Below the pieces are notes generated by a model. The model ran no database searches and was not told the origin of the DNA. It worked only from the letters and a program-made list of their open reading frames with translations. DNA of 64,000 bases from Paenibacillus_AB sp036577625 (GTDB lineage Bacteria; Bacillota; Bacilli; Paenibacillales; NBRC-103111), in contig NZ_JARBDC010000042.1 of the NCBI RefSeq assembly GCF_036577625.1, positions 1-64,000 on the forward strand. The letters run 5' to 3'. Below, piece by piece: positions 34,619 to 43,836 of the stretch. Every line of letters begins with the position of its first letter. The first letter of the stretch is position 1. The position numbers were made by a program, and so were the translations under genes.

Positions 34619-35425
34619 CTACTCCACTATATCCCCGATAAACGACTCGCGCACCCGGTTCCAGAACGGGAACGGACGATATCGGACGAACGATACTTTC
34701 CGGTCCGCGACCAAACAGCGAATCGATATCAAATCGGTCATCTGCATGTTCAGGTGGTCGAGCGTAAGTAAAATTTTTTGCCCCTTCTTCGGGTAAATGT
34801 CGCAGTGGTGATGCTTCGGCAGCACGATCGACGAGCCGAGCGACCGGTATACCCGGTTGTTCAGCGAAGCCATCTCGGCGATTTGCACCGCTTCGAGCGA
34901 CGGATGCAAAATCGCTCCGTTCAAGCTCCGGTTATAGCCGGTGCTGCCCGTCGGCGTGGAAATGCATATGCCGTCGCCGCGGAACATTTCGAACCGCTCG
35001 TCGTTAATGCGGAGCTCCGCGACGAGCGTGCCTTCGACACCCTTGAGCGTGCATTCGTTAAGCGCCAAATGCGTCTCCGTTCCTTGCTCGGTCGCGATCC
35101 GGATTTCTACTATCGGGTATTTGACCGTCCGGACCGGCTCGGCCGATTCGGCGGCCATATGGCGAATGAGCGTCTCCAGCTCGGCAGGCTTCCAGTCGGC
35201 GTAAAAGCCGAGGTGTCCGGTGTGGATGCCGACGAACGACGTCCGCTCCAGCCGGTCGGCGTACAGATGGAACGCGTGAAGCATCGTGCCGTCTCCGCCG
35301 ATCGATACGACGATGTCGGGATGTTCCGGATCGAGCGTCAGTCCGCATTCGGCGGCAAGCTCGTGGAATCGGTTGTTCGTCCGGACCGAAACGTCGTCGC
35401 CCCGATTGACTACGTTGTACTTCAC
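34619..35425 (-). CDS. nadK: NAD kinase
   Basis: A 268-residue ATP-NAD kinase making NADP. The family motif SIGGDGTMLHAFHLY is near residue 50, with HTGHLGFYADW, NECTLKG and DGICISTPTGSTGYNRSLNGAILHP following. Start is a GTG at 35425, eight bases after AGGAGG (35439-35434). That ribosome site is the end of a tandem hairpin repeat array shared with ectB. Upstream in-frame sequence is the repeat itself, not protein. Confidence 0.95.
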   Translation of the reverse strand: MKYNVVNRGDDVSVRTNNRFHELAAECGLTLDPEHPDIVVSIGGDGTMLHAFHLYADRLERTSFVGIHTGHLGFYADWKPAELETLIRHMAAESAEPVRTVKYPIVEIRIATEQGTETHLALNECTLKGVEGTLVAELRINDERFEMFRGDGICISTPTGSTGYNRSLNGAILHPSLEAVQIAEMASLNNRVYRSLGSSIVLPKHHHCDIYPKKGQKILLTLDHLNMQMTDLISIRCLVADRKVSFVRYRPFPFWNRVRESFIGDIVE

Positions 35426-35433
35426 ACCGTTAT

Positions 35434-35516
35434 CCTCCTCAGGGCTTTTGCGAAGCAAAAGCCGGCATCGTAAGCATAAGCAGGGCTTTTGCGAAGCAAA
35501 AGCCGGCATCGTAAGC
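35434..35516 (-). repeat. 41-nt tandem hairpin repeat ahead of nadK, ending in its ribosome site
   Basis: Two identical 35-bp units (35441-35475 and 35482-35516) spaced 41 bases apart. In the sense direction each forms GGCTTTTGC-TTC-GCAAAAGCC, a 9-bp stem with a three-base loop. The unit nearest the gene is followed after CTG by AGGAGG, the nadK Shine-Dalgarno. The same layout precedes ectB at 5296-5398, where the last stem is AACTTTTGC/GCAAAAGTT, so the outer pairs differ but pairing is kept. Confidence 0.82.
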
Positions 35517-35695
35517 GATCGAATAACTGCGCGCGCCCGATGAGGCGCCGTGCGGCGTGCTTGAGCCGCCCTCTCCCATCATAATAAATCTTGAGCCGCA
35601 AAACAATGGCGTCCGCGGCTTGGATCGCCGCAGACGCCGTTCGAGGACGGCCGAAGCCGCCTTTTTTCGCGATAGGCCCGTACGCGAAACGCTTC

Positions 35696-36928
35696 TTACG
35701 CCCGAAACCGGCGAACGAACGGACGCAAGCACGCATAGACCGCATACAGCGCGCATAGAAGTAGGAGCGTGCCGACGAACAAGAGGCCGGACAACGAAAA
35801 CAGCGCCGGCAAAGCCGGAAGCAAGCCGCCGTCCGTCGAAAGCGTCGGCACCGCGTGCGAGACGGCCGACCGGGCCGGGGCGAGCGGCTCCCACAACGCG
35901 AAGACGGCGGCGGCGGCCATAAAGCCGTGGGCGAGCCTGGCGATGCCGAACGGGATATACCGCAGGTCGGTGCGGTTCAGCAGGCTGACGACCTGCGCGT
36001 GAACGGACAATCCGCCCCAGGACAAAATAAACGCGGCGATGGCGACCTTGCTGACGAGCGACAAATGAACGCCGGCCCCCGCCGCCGATTTGGCGCCGAG
36101 CGTCACCTCGAACAAACCGCCCACGACCGCCTGCGCCAGCTCCGGAGGGACGTGCGCGCCTTGCAGCACGAACGTGACGGCCGCATACAAGCCGCGCATC
36201 AGATGCGACAGCGTCATCACCTCCAGCACGACGCAAAAAAAGACGACAAGCCCGCCGATGACCATGATGAGCTTGAGCGACGACTGCAAGGCGTCCCGCA
36301 GCATTTCGCCGAACGTGCGGCTATCGAGCAGGCGGGCGCGGTGCATCGACTGCATCGCTCTCCGGATCGGATTGGCGCCAGTTAATTTGGGCGCCGCCGC
36401 TACGAATTGCAGGTTTCCGTGGTACCGCATCAAAAGCCCGATGACGACGCTCGTCCCGTAATGCGCGACCGCGAGGATGACGGCCAGCGAAGCGTCGTGG
36501 AAAAAGCCGATCGAGACGGCGCCGATCAAAAAAATCGGGTCGGACGTCGTCGTGAACGAGACGAGACGTTCGCCCTCGTCGCGGCGAATGAGCCGCTGCT
36601 CCCACAGCTGGGCGGTCAGCCGGGCGCCGACCGGATAGCCGGACGCGAAGCCCATCGCCATCGCGAAGCCGCCGATGCCCGGGACGCGAAACAGCGGCCG
36701 CATCATCGGATCGAGCAGCGTGCCGAAAAAATGAACGATGCCGAAGCCGAGCATCAGCTCGGCGATGACGAAAAACGGCAGAAGTGCGGGAAACAAAATG
36801 TCCCACCAGATCGCGAGTCCTCGCAGCGCCGCGTCGAGCGACTGGGCGGGGAACAGCATCATGAGCGCGGCGACGGCCAGCGAACTGGCCGCCGTCAACG
36901 CGGTTGTCCATTTGCGGGCAGCCGGCAT
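35696..36928 (-). CDS. ylbJ: Sporulation integral membrane protein YlbJ
   Basis: A 410-residue multi-spanning membrane protein close to the usual YlbJ length. Blocks such as WWDILFPALLPFFVIAELMLGFGIVHFFG, VPGIGGFAMAMGFASGYPVGARLT and SFTTTSDPIFLIGAVSIGFF belong to the nucleoside-recognition (Gate) family that includes SpmA/SpmB and YlbJ. In Bacillus it is a SigE-dependent mother-cell protein needed for sporulation. ATG 36928 follows GAGGTG. The transport role is unproven. Confidence 0.88.
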   Translation of the reverse strand: MPAARKWTTALTAASSLAVAALMMLFPAQSLDAALRGLAIWWDILFPALLPFFVIAELMLGFGIVHFFGTLLDPMMRPLFRVPGIGGFAMAMGFASGYPVGARLTAQLWEQRLIRRDEGERLVSFTTTSDPIFLIGAVSIGFFHDASLAVILAVAHYGTSVVIGLLMRYHGNLQFVAAAPKLTGANPIRRAMQSMHRARLLDSRTFGEMLRDALQSSLKLIMVIGGLVVFFCVVLEVMTLSHLMRGLYAAVTFVLQGAHVPPELAQAVVGGLFEVTLGAKSAAGAGVHLSLVSKVAIAAFILSWGGLSVHAQVVSLLNRTDLRYIPFGIARLAHGFMAAAAVFALWEPLAPARSAVSHAVPTLSTDGGLLPALPALFSLSGLLFVGTLLLLCALYAVYACLRPFVRRFRA

Positions 36929-37097
36929 GCGATGAACACCTCGATCGTACGATATAGTTAGTTATACTTATGACGCGAAACGGCCGGACATGCGGGTTTG
37001 TCCGCGCGGGTGAAATCGGATACATTTTTGCTAAAAAGGCTGATATTTTCCGCCGAATATGGTAAACTAGAAAAAAGTGCAGACGGAGTGATGCGTA

Positions 37098-37193
37098 ATG
37101 ATGAGTGTAGTCACAGGCCTGATTGTATGCGCCTTCGTTTTTGTCATCCGGGAAACGCTCATGGGCGCCTCCGAGGAAGATATTGAAAAGTGA
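37098..37193 (+). CDS. 31-residue single-pass membrane peptide
   Basis: A short frame MMSVVTGLIVCAFVFVIRET with a hydrophobic helix and an acidic tail (MGASEEDIEK), starting at ATG 37098 with ACGGAG twelve bases upstream and followed by its own terminator. A good ribosome site, a coherent amphipathic layout and a terminator support a real gene. No family recognised; similar tiny membrane proteins are common in spore formers. Confidence 0.6.
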   Translation: MMSVVTGLIVCAFVFVIRETLMGASEEDIEK

Positions 37194-37219
37194 CATGTCC
37201 GGCCGAGCCGGCTTAACGC

Positions 37220-37253
37220 ATGGTGCCGCTTTGAAAAAAGTTGGCACCATTTT
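37220..37253 (+). terminator. Terminator after the 31-residue peptide gene
   Basis: ATGGTGCC and GGCACCAT form an 8-bp stem around a 15-base loop, with TTTG behind it. Confidence 0.7.
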
Positions 37254-37271
37254 GTTGTTGTAGTGTATAAT
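37241..37271 (+). promoter_or_regulatory. SigA-like promoter of the truncated haemoglobin gene
   Basis: TTGGCA (37241-37246), 19-base spacer, TATAAT (37266-37271). The -35 overlaps the right arm of the upstream terminator. Confidence 0.55.
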
Positions 37272-37302
37272 GTGGTGGACATCGATAGGACAGGTGACTC
37301 AT

Positions 37303-37692
37303 ATGAACGGACGCGAACCCGGGACTATTTCTCTATACGAGGCGATCGGCGGGGCCGAAACGATAGCGAAACTCGTCGAAGCGTTTTATCCGAAAGTGCA
37401 GGCCGATCCGTTGATCGGGCCGCTGTTTCCGGACGACATCGATCCGGTGATGGAGAAGCAGAAGATGTTTTTGACCCAGTTTTTCGGCGGACCGACGCTG
37501 TATTCCGACAAGTACGGCCATCCGATGATGAGGGCCCGGCATTTGCCGTTTCCGATAACGCCGGAGCGGGCCGACGCCTGGCTTGCGTGCATGGGGCGGG
37601 CGTTGGAGGAAATCGGCCTGGACGACGAATGGCGGGCGATCGTGTTGGAGCGGTTGAAGGGTCCCGCCTACCATTTTGTCAATACGCCGTAA
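37303..37692 (+). CDS. Group II truncated haemoglobin
   Basis: A 129-residue 2-on-2 globin. SLYEAIGGAETIAKLVEAFY, VQADPLIGPLFP, FLTQFFGGPTLYSDKYGHPMMRARHLPFPIT and RADAWLACMGRAL match group II (YjbI-like) globins; the proximal His lies in RARHLPF. They bind oxygen or NO and are often linked to nitrosative or thiol stress in Firmicutes. Start ATG 37303 has AGGTGA just upstream. Followed 60 bases later by a DUF2225 gene, possibly co-transcribed. Confidence 0.93.
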   Translation: MNGREPGTISLYEAIGGAETIAKLVEAFYPKVQADPLIGPLFPDDIDPVMEKQKMFLTQFFGGPTLYSDKYGHPMMRARHLPFPITPERADAWLACMGRALEEIGLDDEWRAIVLERLKGPAYHFVNTP

Positions 37693-37752
37693 GGCGCCCC
37701 GCATGCGGAAGGACGGCCGGATCGGGAAGCGGCGGAAAGGAAGACGTAGCCA

Positions 37753-38463
37753 GTGACGGAAGTAGAGCCTCTTTATTTGATTAAAGTGAACTGCATCTGC
37801 TGCGAGCAGTCGTTTCAGACATCCCGGGTTCGGCCCAGCTTCAGGAAGACGGCGAAGACGGACAGCGATTTTTGCATCCATTACAAGCAGCATAACCCGG
37901 ATTATTACGTCGTGCGGGTTTGCCCTTACTGCGGCTACGCGTTTACGGAAAATTTCTCGGATCGGATGACGCCGAAGTCGAAGCAGTTGTACTACGAGAA
38001 GCTGGGGAAAAATTGGAACGCGCTCGATTTGACGGGCGAAAGGGACTGGAACGCGGCGATGCAGTCGTACAAGCTGGCGCTGCTGTGCGCCCAGATCAAG
38101 GAGGAGAAAGACCGCGTCATCGCCGGACTGCTCCACCATATCGCCTGGCTGTACCGGTACAAGGACAACAAGGAGCAGGAGAACCGCTTTCTCGAATTTG
38201 CGCTGGACGCCTACGTCAAAGTGTTCGAAACCGAAGGCGCGGACGTAAACAACGCCCGTCTCATGTATTTGATCGGCGAAATCAACCGCAGGCTCGGCAA
38301 CTATAGCAAGGCGGTGCTCTGGTTCGGGCAGGTCATCAACGATAAAAAAATTATGGACTCGGCCATGATTCGGGCGTGCCGGGAGCAGTGGGTGCAGACG
38401 CGCGAAGATATGCTCGCGGCCAAGCTGGAGCTGCCCGACGAGATGAAGGAAGGCGGCGCTTAA
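37753..38463 (+). CDS. DUF2225 family protein
   Basis: A 236-residue protein beginning at GTG 37753 (AAAGGA upstream). The N-terminus has a zinc-ribbon pair, VNCICCEQSFQ and VCPYCGYAFTENF, characteristic of DUF2225. The rest is helical and TPR-like: WNAAMQSYKLALLCAQIK, GLLHHIAWLYRYKDN, NARLMYLIGEINRRLGNYSKAVLWFGQV. Function unknown in all cases I know of; probably a scaffold or regulator. Confidence 0.9.
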   Translation: MTEVEPLYLIKVNCICCEQSFQTSRVRPSFRKTAKTDSDFCIHYKQHNPDYYVVRVCPYCGYAFTENFSDRMTPKSKQLYYEKLGKNWNALDLTGERDWNAAMQSYKLALLCAQIKEEKDRVIAGLLHHIAWLYRYKDNKEQENRFLEFALDAYVKVFETEGADVNNARLMYLIGEINRRLGNYSKAVLWFGQVINDKKIMDSAMIRACREQWVQTREDMLAAKLELPDEMKEGGA

Positions 38464-38605
38464 ACGGCCCCGCGCGCAAAAGTCGAGGCGAACGAAGACA
38501 GACCGGACCGGGATTCCCGGTCTTTTCTTATTTCGCGAAATGTAGGTGCGCAAGACCGCGATTCGCGGAAAGCGCGAATCCCCCTCCCGGTTGCCCGATA
38601 GGGGT

Positions 38606-39709
38606 TTACGACAATAACGATTGGGAGTCGGCGCGTTCGTAAAACGAGAAGCGGTTTTTGCCGCTGCGTTTGGAATGATACAGCGCTTCGTCGGCTTCGG
38701 CGATCAGACGGTACAGGTCGTCGTCCGGCCGGGCGGCGATCGTAATGCCGATCGAGATCGAGATCGCTTTGCCGGGCTGGATTTCCCTTCCGGCGAACGG
38801 ATGGGCGGTTACCGCATGGCATAGCCGGTTGGCCAAAAACGCAAGCAGCTGGCGGTCGACCGAATCGCACAGCACGATAAACTCTTCCCCGCCGTAGCGG
38901 GCGATATAATCTTTCTCGCCGATCGTCGTCCGCAGCAGCTGGCCGGCTTCGCGGAGCAAATGGTCGCCCTGCAAATGGCCGAGCGTATCGTTGAAATTTT
39001 TGAAGTTGTCGATGTCGATCATCAAAATGCTGATGCGGCGCTTTTTCAGCATATTCCCGGCGATTTCCAAAAAGCTGCGGATGTTCGGCAGTCCCGTCAA
39101 ACGGTCCTGATTCGCCTCCAGCTCGAGCTGGCGCTGCAAAAGCCAGCTTTTGTTCTCGTCGTTGTGCAGGGCGATCAAAACGAGCAGGCACAGCGCCGTA
39201 AGGACGAACATGTACGCGTGCATGCGCAAATAATCGGGCCACGGCGCGGTCAGCGTAAAAAATCCGGCGGCCGCTTTGACGAACAACAGCAGCGCCGCAA
39301 TGGTTACGCCGTCGATCATCCGAAGCCGCTCGAAGCCGGAGGCGTATTCCTTGCGGTGCATAAGCGAGCCGAAGACGGCGGGAGCCGCGATGTCCAGGGC
39401 GATCTCCATCAGCCCGTTCGGATGCCCGAGCCATAAGGCGAACGCGGCCGGAGGAATCGTCGACAGAAGCGCCGTAGGCAAACCGAGCCGCAGCCCGGCC
39501 ATAATGATCGGAATATGTCGAAAGTCCAAGACGAAAGGCTCGGTTTCGATCGGCAGCAGCATCATAAGAATGGAAGCCAAGCCGGTATACAAGGGGACGA
39601 GCACCATTTCGTTGGCGCTCCCCGTCAGGCGATTCCGCAGCTTCAGTGCGATGTAGCTGAGCGCGATTAAAGTGCAGGAGGTTGTTACCGGTGTGAGGTA
39701 TTCGTTCAT
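38606..39709 (-). CDS. Membrane diguanylate cyclase
   Basis: A 367-residue protein with six or so N-terminal membrane helices of the 5TM-5TMR_LYT type (VLDFRHIPIIMAGLRLGLPTALLST is typical) and a C-terminal GGDEF domain. The domain contains DRLTGLPNIRSF, ILMIDIDNFKNFNDTLGHLQGD and an intact active-site loop ARYGGEEF, so it should make cyclic di-GMP. A degenerate inhibitory-site motif is not evident. Stands alone on the reverse strand. Confidence 0.93.
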   Translation of the reverse strand: MNEYLTPVTTSCTLIALSYIALKLRNRLTGSANEMVLVPLYTGLASILMMLLPIETEPFVLDFRHIPIIMAGLRLGLPTALLSTIPPAAFALWLGHPNGLMEIALDIAAPAVFGSLMHRKEYASGFERLRMIDGVTIAALLLFVKAAAGFFTLTAPWPDYLRMHAYMFVLTALCLLVLIALHNDENKSWLLQRQLELEANQDRLTGLPNIRSFLEIAGNMLKKRRISILMIDIDNFKNFNDTLGHLQGDHLLREAGQLLRTTIGEKDYIARYGGEEFIVLCDSVDRQLLAFLANRLCHAVTAHPFAGREIQPGKAISISIGITIAARPDDDLYRLIAEADEALYHSKRSGKNRFSFYERADSQSLLS

Positions 39710-39790
39710 TGCTTATCGCTCCTGAAAGGGCTGCATACGGTCATACAGGTGTGAGACAAACGGGCGCCGAGCCGCCATGCGCATAAGGTG

Positions 39791-40027
39791 TCAGCGGGGC
39801 CGAACCGGACGATCGGCCAGCAAGTAGTCGCGATCGGCGTCGACGGCCGTTATTTTTTCGCGGCAGCACGGGAATACGATCAGCCGCTTTCGCCCTTCCC
39901 GGATCGGCCCGAGATCTTTCGTCCGCAGCGGCAGCAAGACGTTGCCCGCCCCGCAGAGGGGACATTCGTTCATGTAGACGTCGGAGCCGATCGTTTCGTA
40001 AGGCAGCGTGTTTTCGAAAGGGATCAT
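39791..40027 (-). CDS. Small cysteine-motif protein downstream of yycC
   Basis: A 78-residue protein with CPLCGAG and a later PCCREK, forming a CxxC...CC pattern that could bind zinc, then a basic tail. It begins four bases after the yycC stop, so the two are one transcript. The segment GNVLLPLRTKDLGPIREGRKRLIVFPCC is strand-rich. No family recognised with confidence. Confidence 0.72.
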   Translation of the reverse strand: MIPFENTLPYETIGSDVYMNECPLCGAGNVLLPLRTKDLGPIREGRKRLIVFPCCREKITAVDADRDYLLADRPVRPR

Positions 40028-40031
40028 GTCG

Positions 40032-40205
40032 TTATCGCTTTCCGTCCGACGATTCGTCCGACGGTCCGGACGGTTCCGTTTCGGCCAGCTCGGCCAGCTT
40101 CCGGATCAAAATGTGCTGCGGCATATGCATAAGCTGCTCGATCGGCACTTTCAGCGCTTCGGCCAGCTTGACGGCGGTTTCGGGCGATATTTGCAACGGT
40201 CTCAT
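40032..40205 (-). CDS. yycC: YycC-like protein
   Basis: A 57-residue protein MRPLQISPETAVKLAEALKV continuing with PIEQLMHMPQHILIRKLAEL, characteristic of the YycC family of small Bacillales proteins of unknown function. The tail is acidic and Ser rich. ATG 40205 has GGGAGG nine bases upstream. A TATAAT sits about 50 bases further upstream next to a CTCGAGTAACTCGAG palindrome (40280-40294). Confidence 0.85.
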   Translation of the reverse strand: MRPLQISPETAVKLAEALKVPIEQLMHMPQHILIRKLAELAETEPSGPSDESSDGKR

Positions 40206-40480
40206 CGGTATAGGACCTCCCTATGGTACGTTAGTCGCATTTCTCGTATTTCTATATTATACTCAAAATCGTTTCACTTCTCGAGTAACTCGAGATTCAT
40301 TATCGGTAAAGAAAAATTGATCGGTCTTTAATCGTTTCGCCTCAAAACGCGGGATCGGCTTCGGTTACGCGTCATGCCTGTCCGAAAGCTTCGCCAACCG
40401 GGGCGCAAGGCGAAACTTTTCTTCTTCGGGCGAAATATGATTTAATGGTGTCATATCCGTACATAGGAGGTTGGAACGCG

Positions 40481-42271
40481 ATGTCACAATACAGTCTCGT
40501 TTGGGATTTGGACGTCTTTTTCCCCGGTGGGAGCGGCTCCGCGGAGTTCGCGCAATTTTTGCAGCGAATGGAGCGGGACGTCGAGCAGTTTCGGCAAGCC
40601 GTGCTGGCGGCAGCCGGAGCGGGCGCCGTCGCCGATCGCGGAACGATCGCCGGGCTGGTCGAGCGGATGCAGAACGTGACGCTCATGCTGCGCGAAGCCG
40701 ATTCGTTCGCCAGCTGTCTGGCCGCGGAAAATCAGCACGATAAAAAGGCGGTGCAGCTCGCCGGCCGCATTTCTTCGCTGAACGCTTCGTTTACCTCCGC
40801 CCTGACCCGGTTCGACCAATTGCTCCGGCAAATACCGGACGGCGACTGGGCCGCGCTGCTGCAAGAAGAGCCCTTCCGCGCGATCGCCTATCCGCTCGAC
40901 GAGCGCCGCCGGCTGGCCATGGAAAAGCTCGCCCCGGAGCAGGAATCGCTGATCGCCGATTTGGCCGTTGACGGCTATCACGGCTGGGAGGAGGCGTACA
41001 ATACCGCCGTCGGCAAATTCAAGATCGACTTCGACGAGAACGGGAAATCGGTATCGCTGTCGGCCGGGCAGGCGGCGAACAAGCTGCACAGCCCGAACCG
41101 GGACGTTCGCGTCCGCCTGTTCGCGGATTGGGAAAAAGCGTGGGCCGATTCGGCGGACTACGCCGCGGACGCGCTCAACCGGCTCGCCGGCTTCCGCCTT
41201 CAAGTGTATAAACATCGCGGCTGGGATTCGGTATTGAAAGAGCCGCTCGCCATCAACCGGATGTCGGAGAAAACGCTGAACGTGATGTGGGACGTCATCG
41301 ACCGGAACAAAGCTCCGTTCGTCGACTATTTGCGCCGCAAGGCGGACATGTTCGGGCTCGGTTCGCTGTCGTGGCACGACGTCGACGCTCCCGTCGGGAC
41401 GTCGGCCAAGGAGGTGCCGTTCGACGAAGCCGCGCGCATGATCGTGAGCCAGTTCCGGAGCTTCAGTCCGAAAATGGCCGATTTCGCCGAGATGGCGTTC
41501 GAGAAACGGTGGATCGAAGCGGAGGACCGGCCGGGCAAACGGCCCGGCGGATTTTGCACGTCGTTCCCGATCAAGGGCGAAACCCGCATTTTCATGACGT
41601 ACGCGAACACCGCCTCCAATGTCGCCACGCTCGCGCACGAGCTCGGTCATGCTTACCATCAGCACGTCATGAACGATATGCCTGCACTCGCGCAGGAGTA
41701 CGCGATGAACGTCGCCGAGACGGCGTCCACGTTCGCGGAAATGATCGTGGCCGATGCGGCCGTGGGGCAAGCGGAAAACCGGGAAGAGCGGCTTGCGCTG
41801 ATCGAGGACAAAATCCAGCGGTCGGTCGCGTTTTTCATGAACATTCACGCGCGCTTTTTGTTCGAGACGGAATTTTACGAGCGGCGCAAGCAAGGGCTCG
41901 TCGGCGTCGACCAGCTTTGCGAGCTGATGGAGGACGCCCAGCGGCGCGCGTACAAAGAAGCGCTCGGCGAGTACCATCCGCATTTTTGGGCGTCGAAGCT
42001 GCATTTTTACATTACGGGCGTGCCGTTCTACAATTTCCCGTATACGTTCGGCTACTTGTTCAGCTCCGGCATCTACGCGGTCGCGCAGCGGGAAGGCGCC
42101 GCCTTCGAGGACAAATACGTGTCGCTGCTGCGGGATACGGGGAGCATGACGGTCGAGCGGCTCGCGGAGAAGCACCTCGGCGTCGATTTGACCCAGCCGG
42201 ACTTTTGGCAAGGCGCCGTCGACCTGGCGGTACGGGACGTCAATCAGTTTATGGAAATGACGAAAACGTAA
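40481..42271 (+). CDS. M3-family oligoendopeptidase (PepF type)
   Basis: A 596-residue cytoplasmic zinc peptidase. The catalytic HExxH is in TLAHELGHAYHQHVMND, with the third ligand region in NVAETASTFAEMIV, and substrate-side blocks PGGFCTSFPIKGETRIFMTYANT and YHPHFWASKLHFYITGVPFYNFPYTFGYLF typical of PepF/M3. TAGGAGG lies before ATG 40481. It trims oligopeptides. A terminator follows at 42307-42344. Confidence 0.95.
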   Translation: MSQYSLVWDLDVFFPGGSGSAEFAQFLQRMERDVEQFRQAVLAAAGAGAVADRGTIAGLVERMQNVTLMLREADSFASCLAAENQHDKKAVQLAGRISSLNASFTSALTRFDQLLRQIPDGDWAALLQEEPFRAIAYPLDERRRLAMEKLAPEQESLIADLAVDGYHGWEEAYNTAVGKFKIDFDENGKSVSLSAGQAANKLHSPNRDVRVRLFADWEKAWADSADYAADALNRLAGFRLQVYKHRGWDSVLKEPLAINRMSEKTLNVMWDVIDRNKAPFVDYLRRKADMFGLGSLSWHDVDAPVGTSAKEVPFDEAARMIVSQFRSFSPKMADFAEMAFEKRWIEAEDRPGKRPGGFCTSFPIKGETRIFMTYANTASNVATLAHELGHAYHQHVMNDMPALAQEYAMNVAETASTFAEMIVADAAVGQAENREERLALIEDKIQRSVAFFMNIHARFLFETEFYERRKQGLVGVDQLCELMEDAQRRAYKEALGEYHPHFWASKLHFYITGVPFYNFPYTFGYLFSSGIYAVAQREGAAFEDKYVSLLRDTGSMTVERLAEKHLGVDLTQPDFWQGAVDLAVRDVNQFMEMTKT

Positions 42272-42306
42272 TCGGAACGAACGCTTCGCGACGATTGTCG
42301 AAGGAG

Positions 42307-42344
42307 GGCGGCTCGCCGGCGCAGGCCGGGCGGGGCCGCCTTTT
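42307..42344 (+). terminator. Terminator of the M3 peptidase gene
   Basis: GGCGGC pairs with GCCGCC across a GC-rich loop and is followed by TTTT. Confidence 0.7.
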
Positions 42345-42376
42345 GTTTCGGCCGGAACCGTCAGTCCGGGGTATCG

Positions 42377-43636
42377 TCAAAACTTGAAGATTTGGATCGT
42401 CCGCTGAAGCTGCGCGGCCGTTTGCATCATTTGCTCGGACTGCCTCACGAGCGCGTCGACGACGGCGATCTGCTCGTTCATGCTCGCCGATACTTCCTCC
42501 GTGCCGGCCGCCGACTGCTCGGTGATCGCCGCGATGTTTTCCATCGTCGCCGAAATCGTCCGGGCGCTCTCCAGCATCCGGTCGCTTTCCTCGGCGAACC
42601 GCGATATCGTCTCCGCGATGAATTCGATGCTGTCGACGATTCGGGCGAAAATCGATTCCGTCTCGCGGATGAGCGTCGTCTGCGTGCGGACGATGTCCTG
42701 GTTGGCGGCCATTTGCTCCAGCGCGAGTCCGATGCCCTGCTCGATGCGGCGCACGAGGTCGAACACTTCCTTCGTGGAGGCGGTCGATTCCTCCGCGAGC
42801 TTCCGCACCTCCTGGGCGACTACCGCGAACCCTTTGCCGTGCTCGCCGGCTCGGGCCGCTTCGATCGAGGCGTTCAGCGACAGCAGGTTCGTCTGCTCGG
42901 CGATTTCCGAAATCGTCTTCGTAATGCGCGAAATGCCGCTCGCCTGCTCGGCAAGCCTGTCGATCGACTCGGAAACGGTCGTCGTCGCTTCGACGTTCCG
43001 CTGCATGCCTTCGTTTTGGCTGACGACCGCCTGTCTGCCTTGCTGGACGTAGCGGATCATCGCCTCCGACTTGTCGTTCATTTCTTTCGTCGACTGCGCG
43101 TACGTCGTGACCATCTGCTCGATATTTTTGATCGCCGCCGCAATGTTCGCCATTTCCTCCGTAATTTTGATCGAGCCGGACGCAAGCTCGCCCGCCGATT
43201 GCGTCACTTGGCTCATGACGTCCTTCAGCTGCCGATTTTTGTCGCTTCCTTCGCGCGTCGTATCGACGACCGTTCGCGTAATCGTCGTCGTTTCGTTCAA
43301 AATGCCGCGAAGCTTGTCGATCATCTGGTTGAACGTTCTGCCCAGCTCCCCGAGCGCGTCGTTCGATTCGACATGGACTTTCATCGAGAAATCGCCCTTC
43401 GCGACGCCCAGCGCGACGCGCGACATGCTTTCGATCGGGCTTGTAAGCGCTCTCTCCAGCCAGCCGACGAAAGGGATGCTGGCGCCGCACAGCGCGAGCA
43501 CGATCGGCAGCGAGACGACGAAGGAGACGTCCGAGACAAGGGCGATCGCGAGCGTCGGCAAGGAAAACGCCGCCACGAGCGTATAGCAGCCGAACTGCAG
43601 TTTCCGTTTGAACGACAGCGCTTGGAAACCGTTCAT
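42377..43636 (-). CDS. Methyl-accepting chemotaxis protein without a large sensor domain
   Basis: A 419-residue chemoreceptor-like protein. Two close N-terminal membrane helices (FGCYTLVAAFSLPTLAIALV and VVSLPIVLALCGASIPFVGWL) have only a short turn between them, followed by a HAMP domain (SPIESMSRVALGVAKGDFSMKV) and a signalling domain with the canonical tip NLLSLNASIEAARAGEHGKGFAVVAQEVRKLAEES. It therefore likely senses membrane or cytoplasmic conditions, or works with a partner. No other chemotaxis genes adjoin. Confidence 0.92.
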   Translation of the reverse strand: MNGFQALSFKRKLQFGCYTLVAAFSLPTLAIALVSDVSFVVSLPIVLALCGASIPFVGWLERALTSPIESMSRVALGVAKGDFSMKVHVESNDALGELGRTFNQMIDKLRGILNETTTITRTVVDTTREGSDKNRQLKDVMSQVTQSAGELASGSIKITEEMANIAAAIKNIEQMVTTYAQSTKEMNDKSEAMIRYVQQGRQAVVSQNEGMQRNVEATTTVSESIDRLAEQASGISRITKTISEIAEQTNLLSLNASIEAARAGEHGKGFAVVAQEVRKLAEESTASTKEVFDLVRRIEQGIGLALEQMAANQDIVRTQTTLIRETESIFARIVDSIEFIAETISRFAEESDRMLESARTISATMENIAAITEQSAAGTEEVSASMNEQIAVVDALVRQSEQMMQTAAQLQRTIQIFKF

Positions 43637-43836
43637 CCTGATCTACCCCATTTCCATATTTTGTACTTGTCGATTATATCATGTCGAACTATATCGGTCT
43701 ATCGTCTTATGCGAAACAATAGGTCCGCGGGCCCTTGGACGGCGAAGCGGCAATGCCTATAATTACCCCCATAAACCGGCAGGACGGCTGCGAATGGGTA
43801 TAGTAAAGCCAGCACCGTCAAGGAAAGAGGGATACG

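Noticed and set aside
40484..42211. Reverse frame of 575 codons
   Set aside because: Antisense to the M3 peptidase, which has a full catalytic motif and ribosome site.
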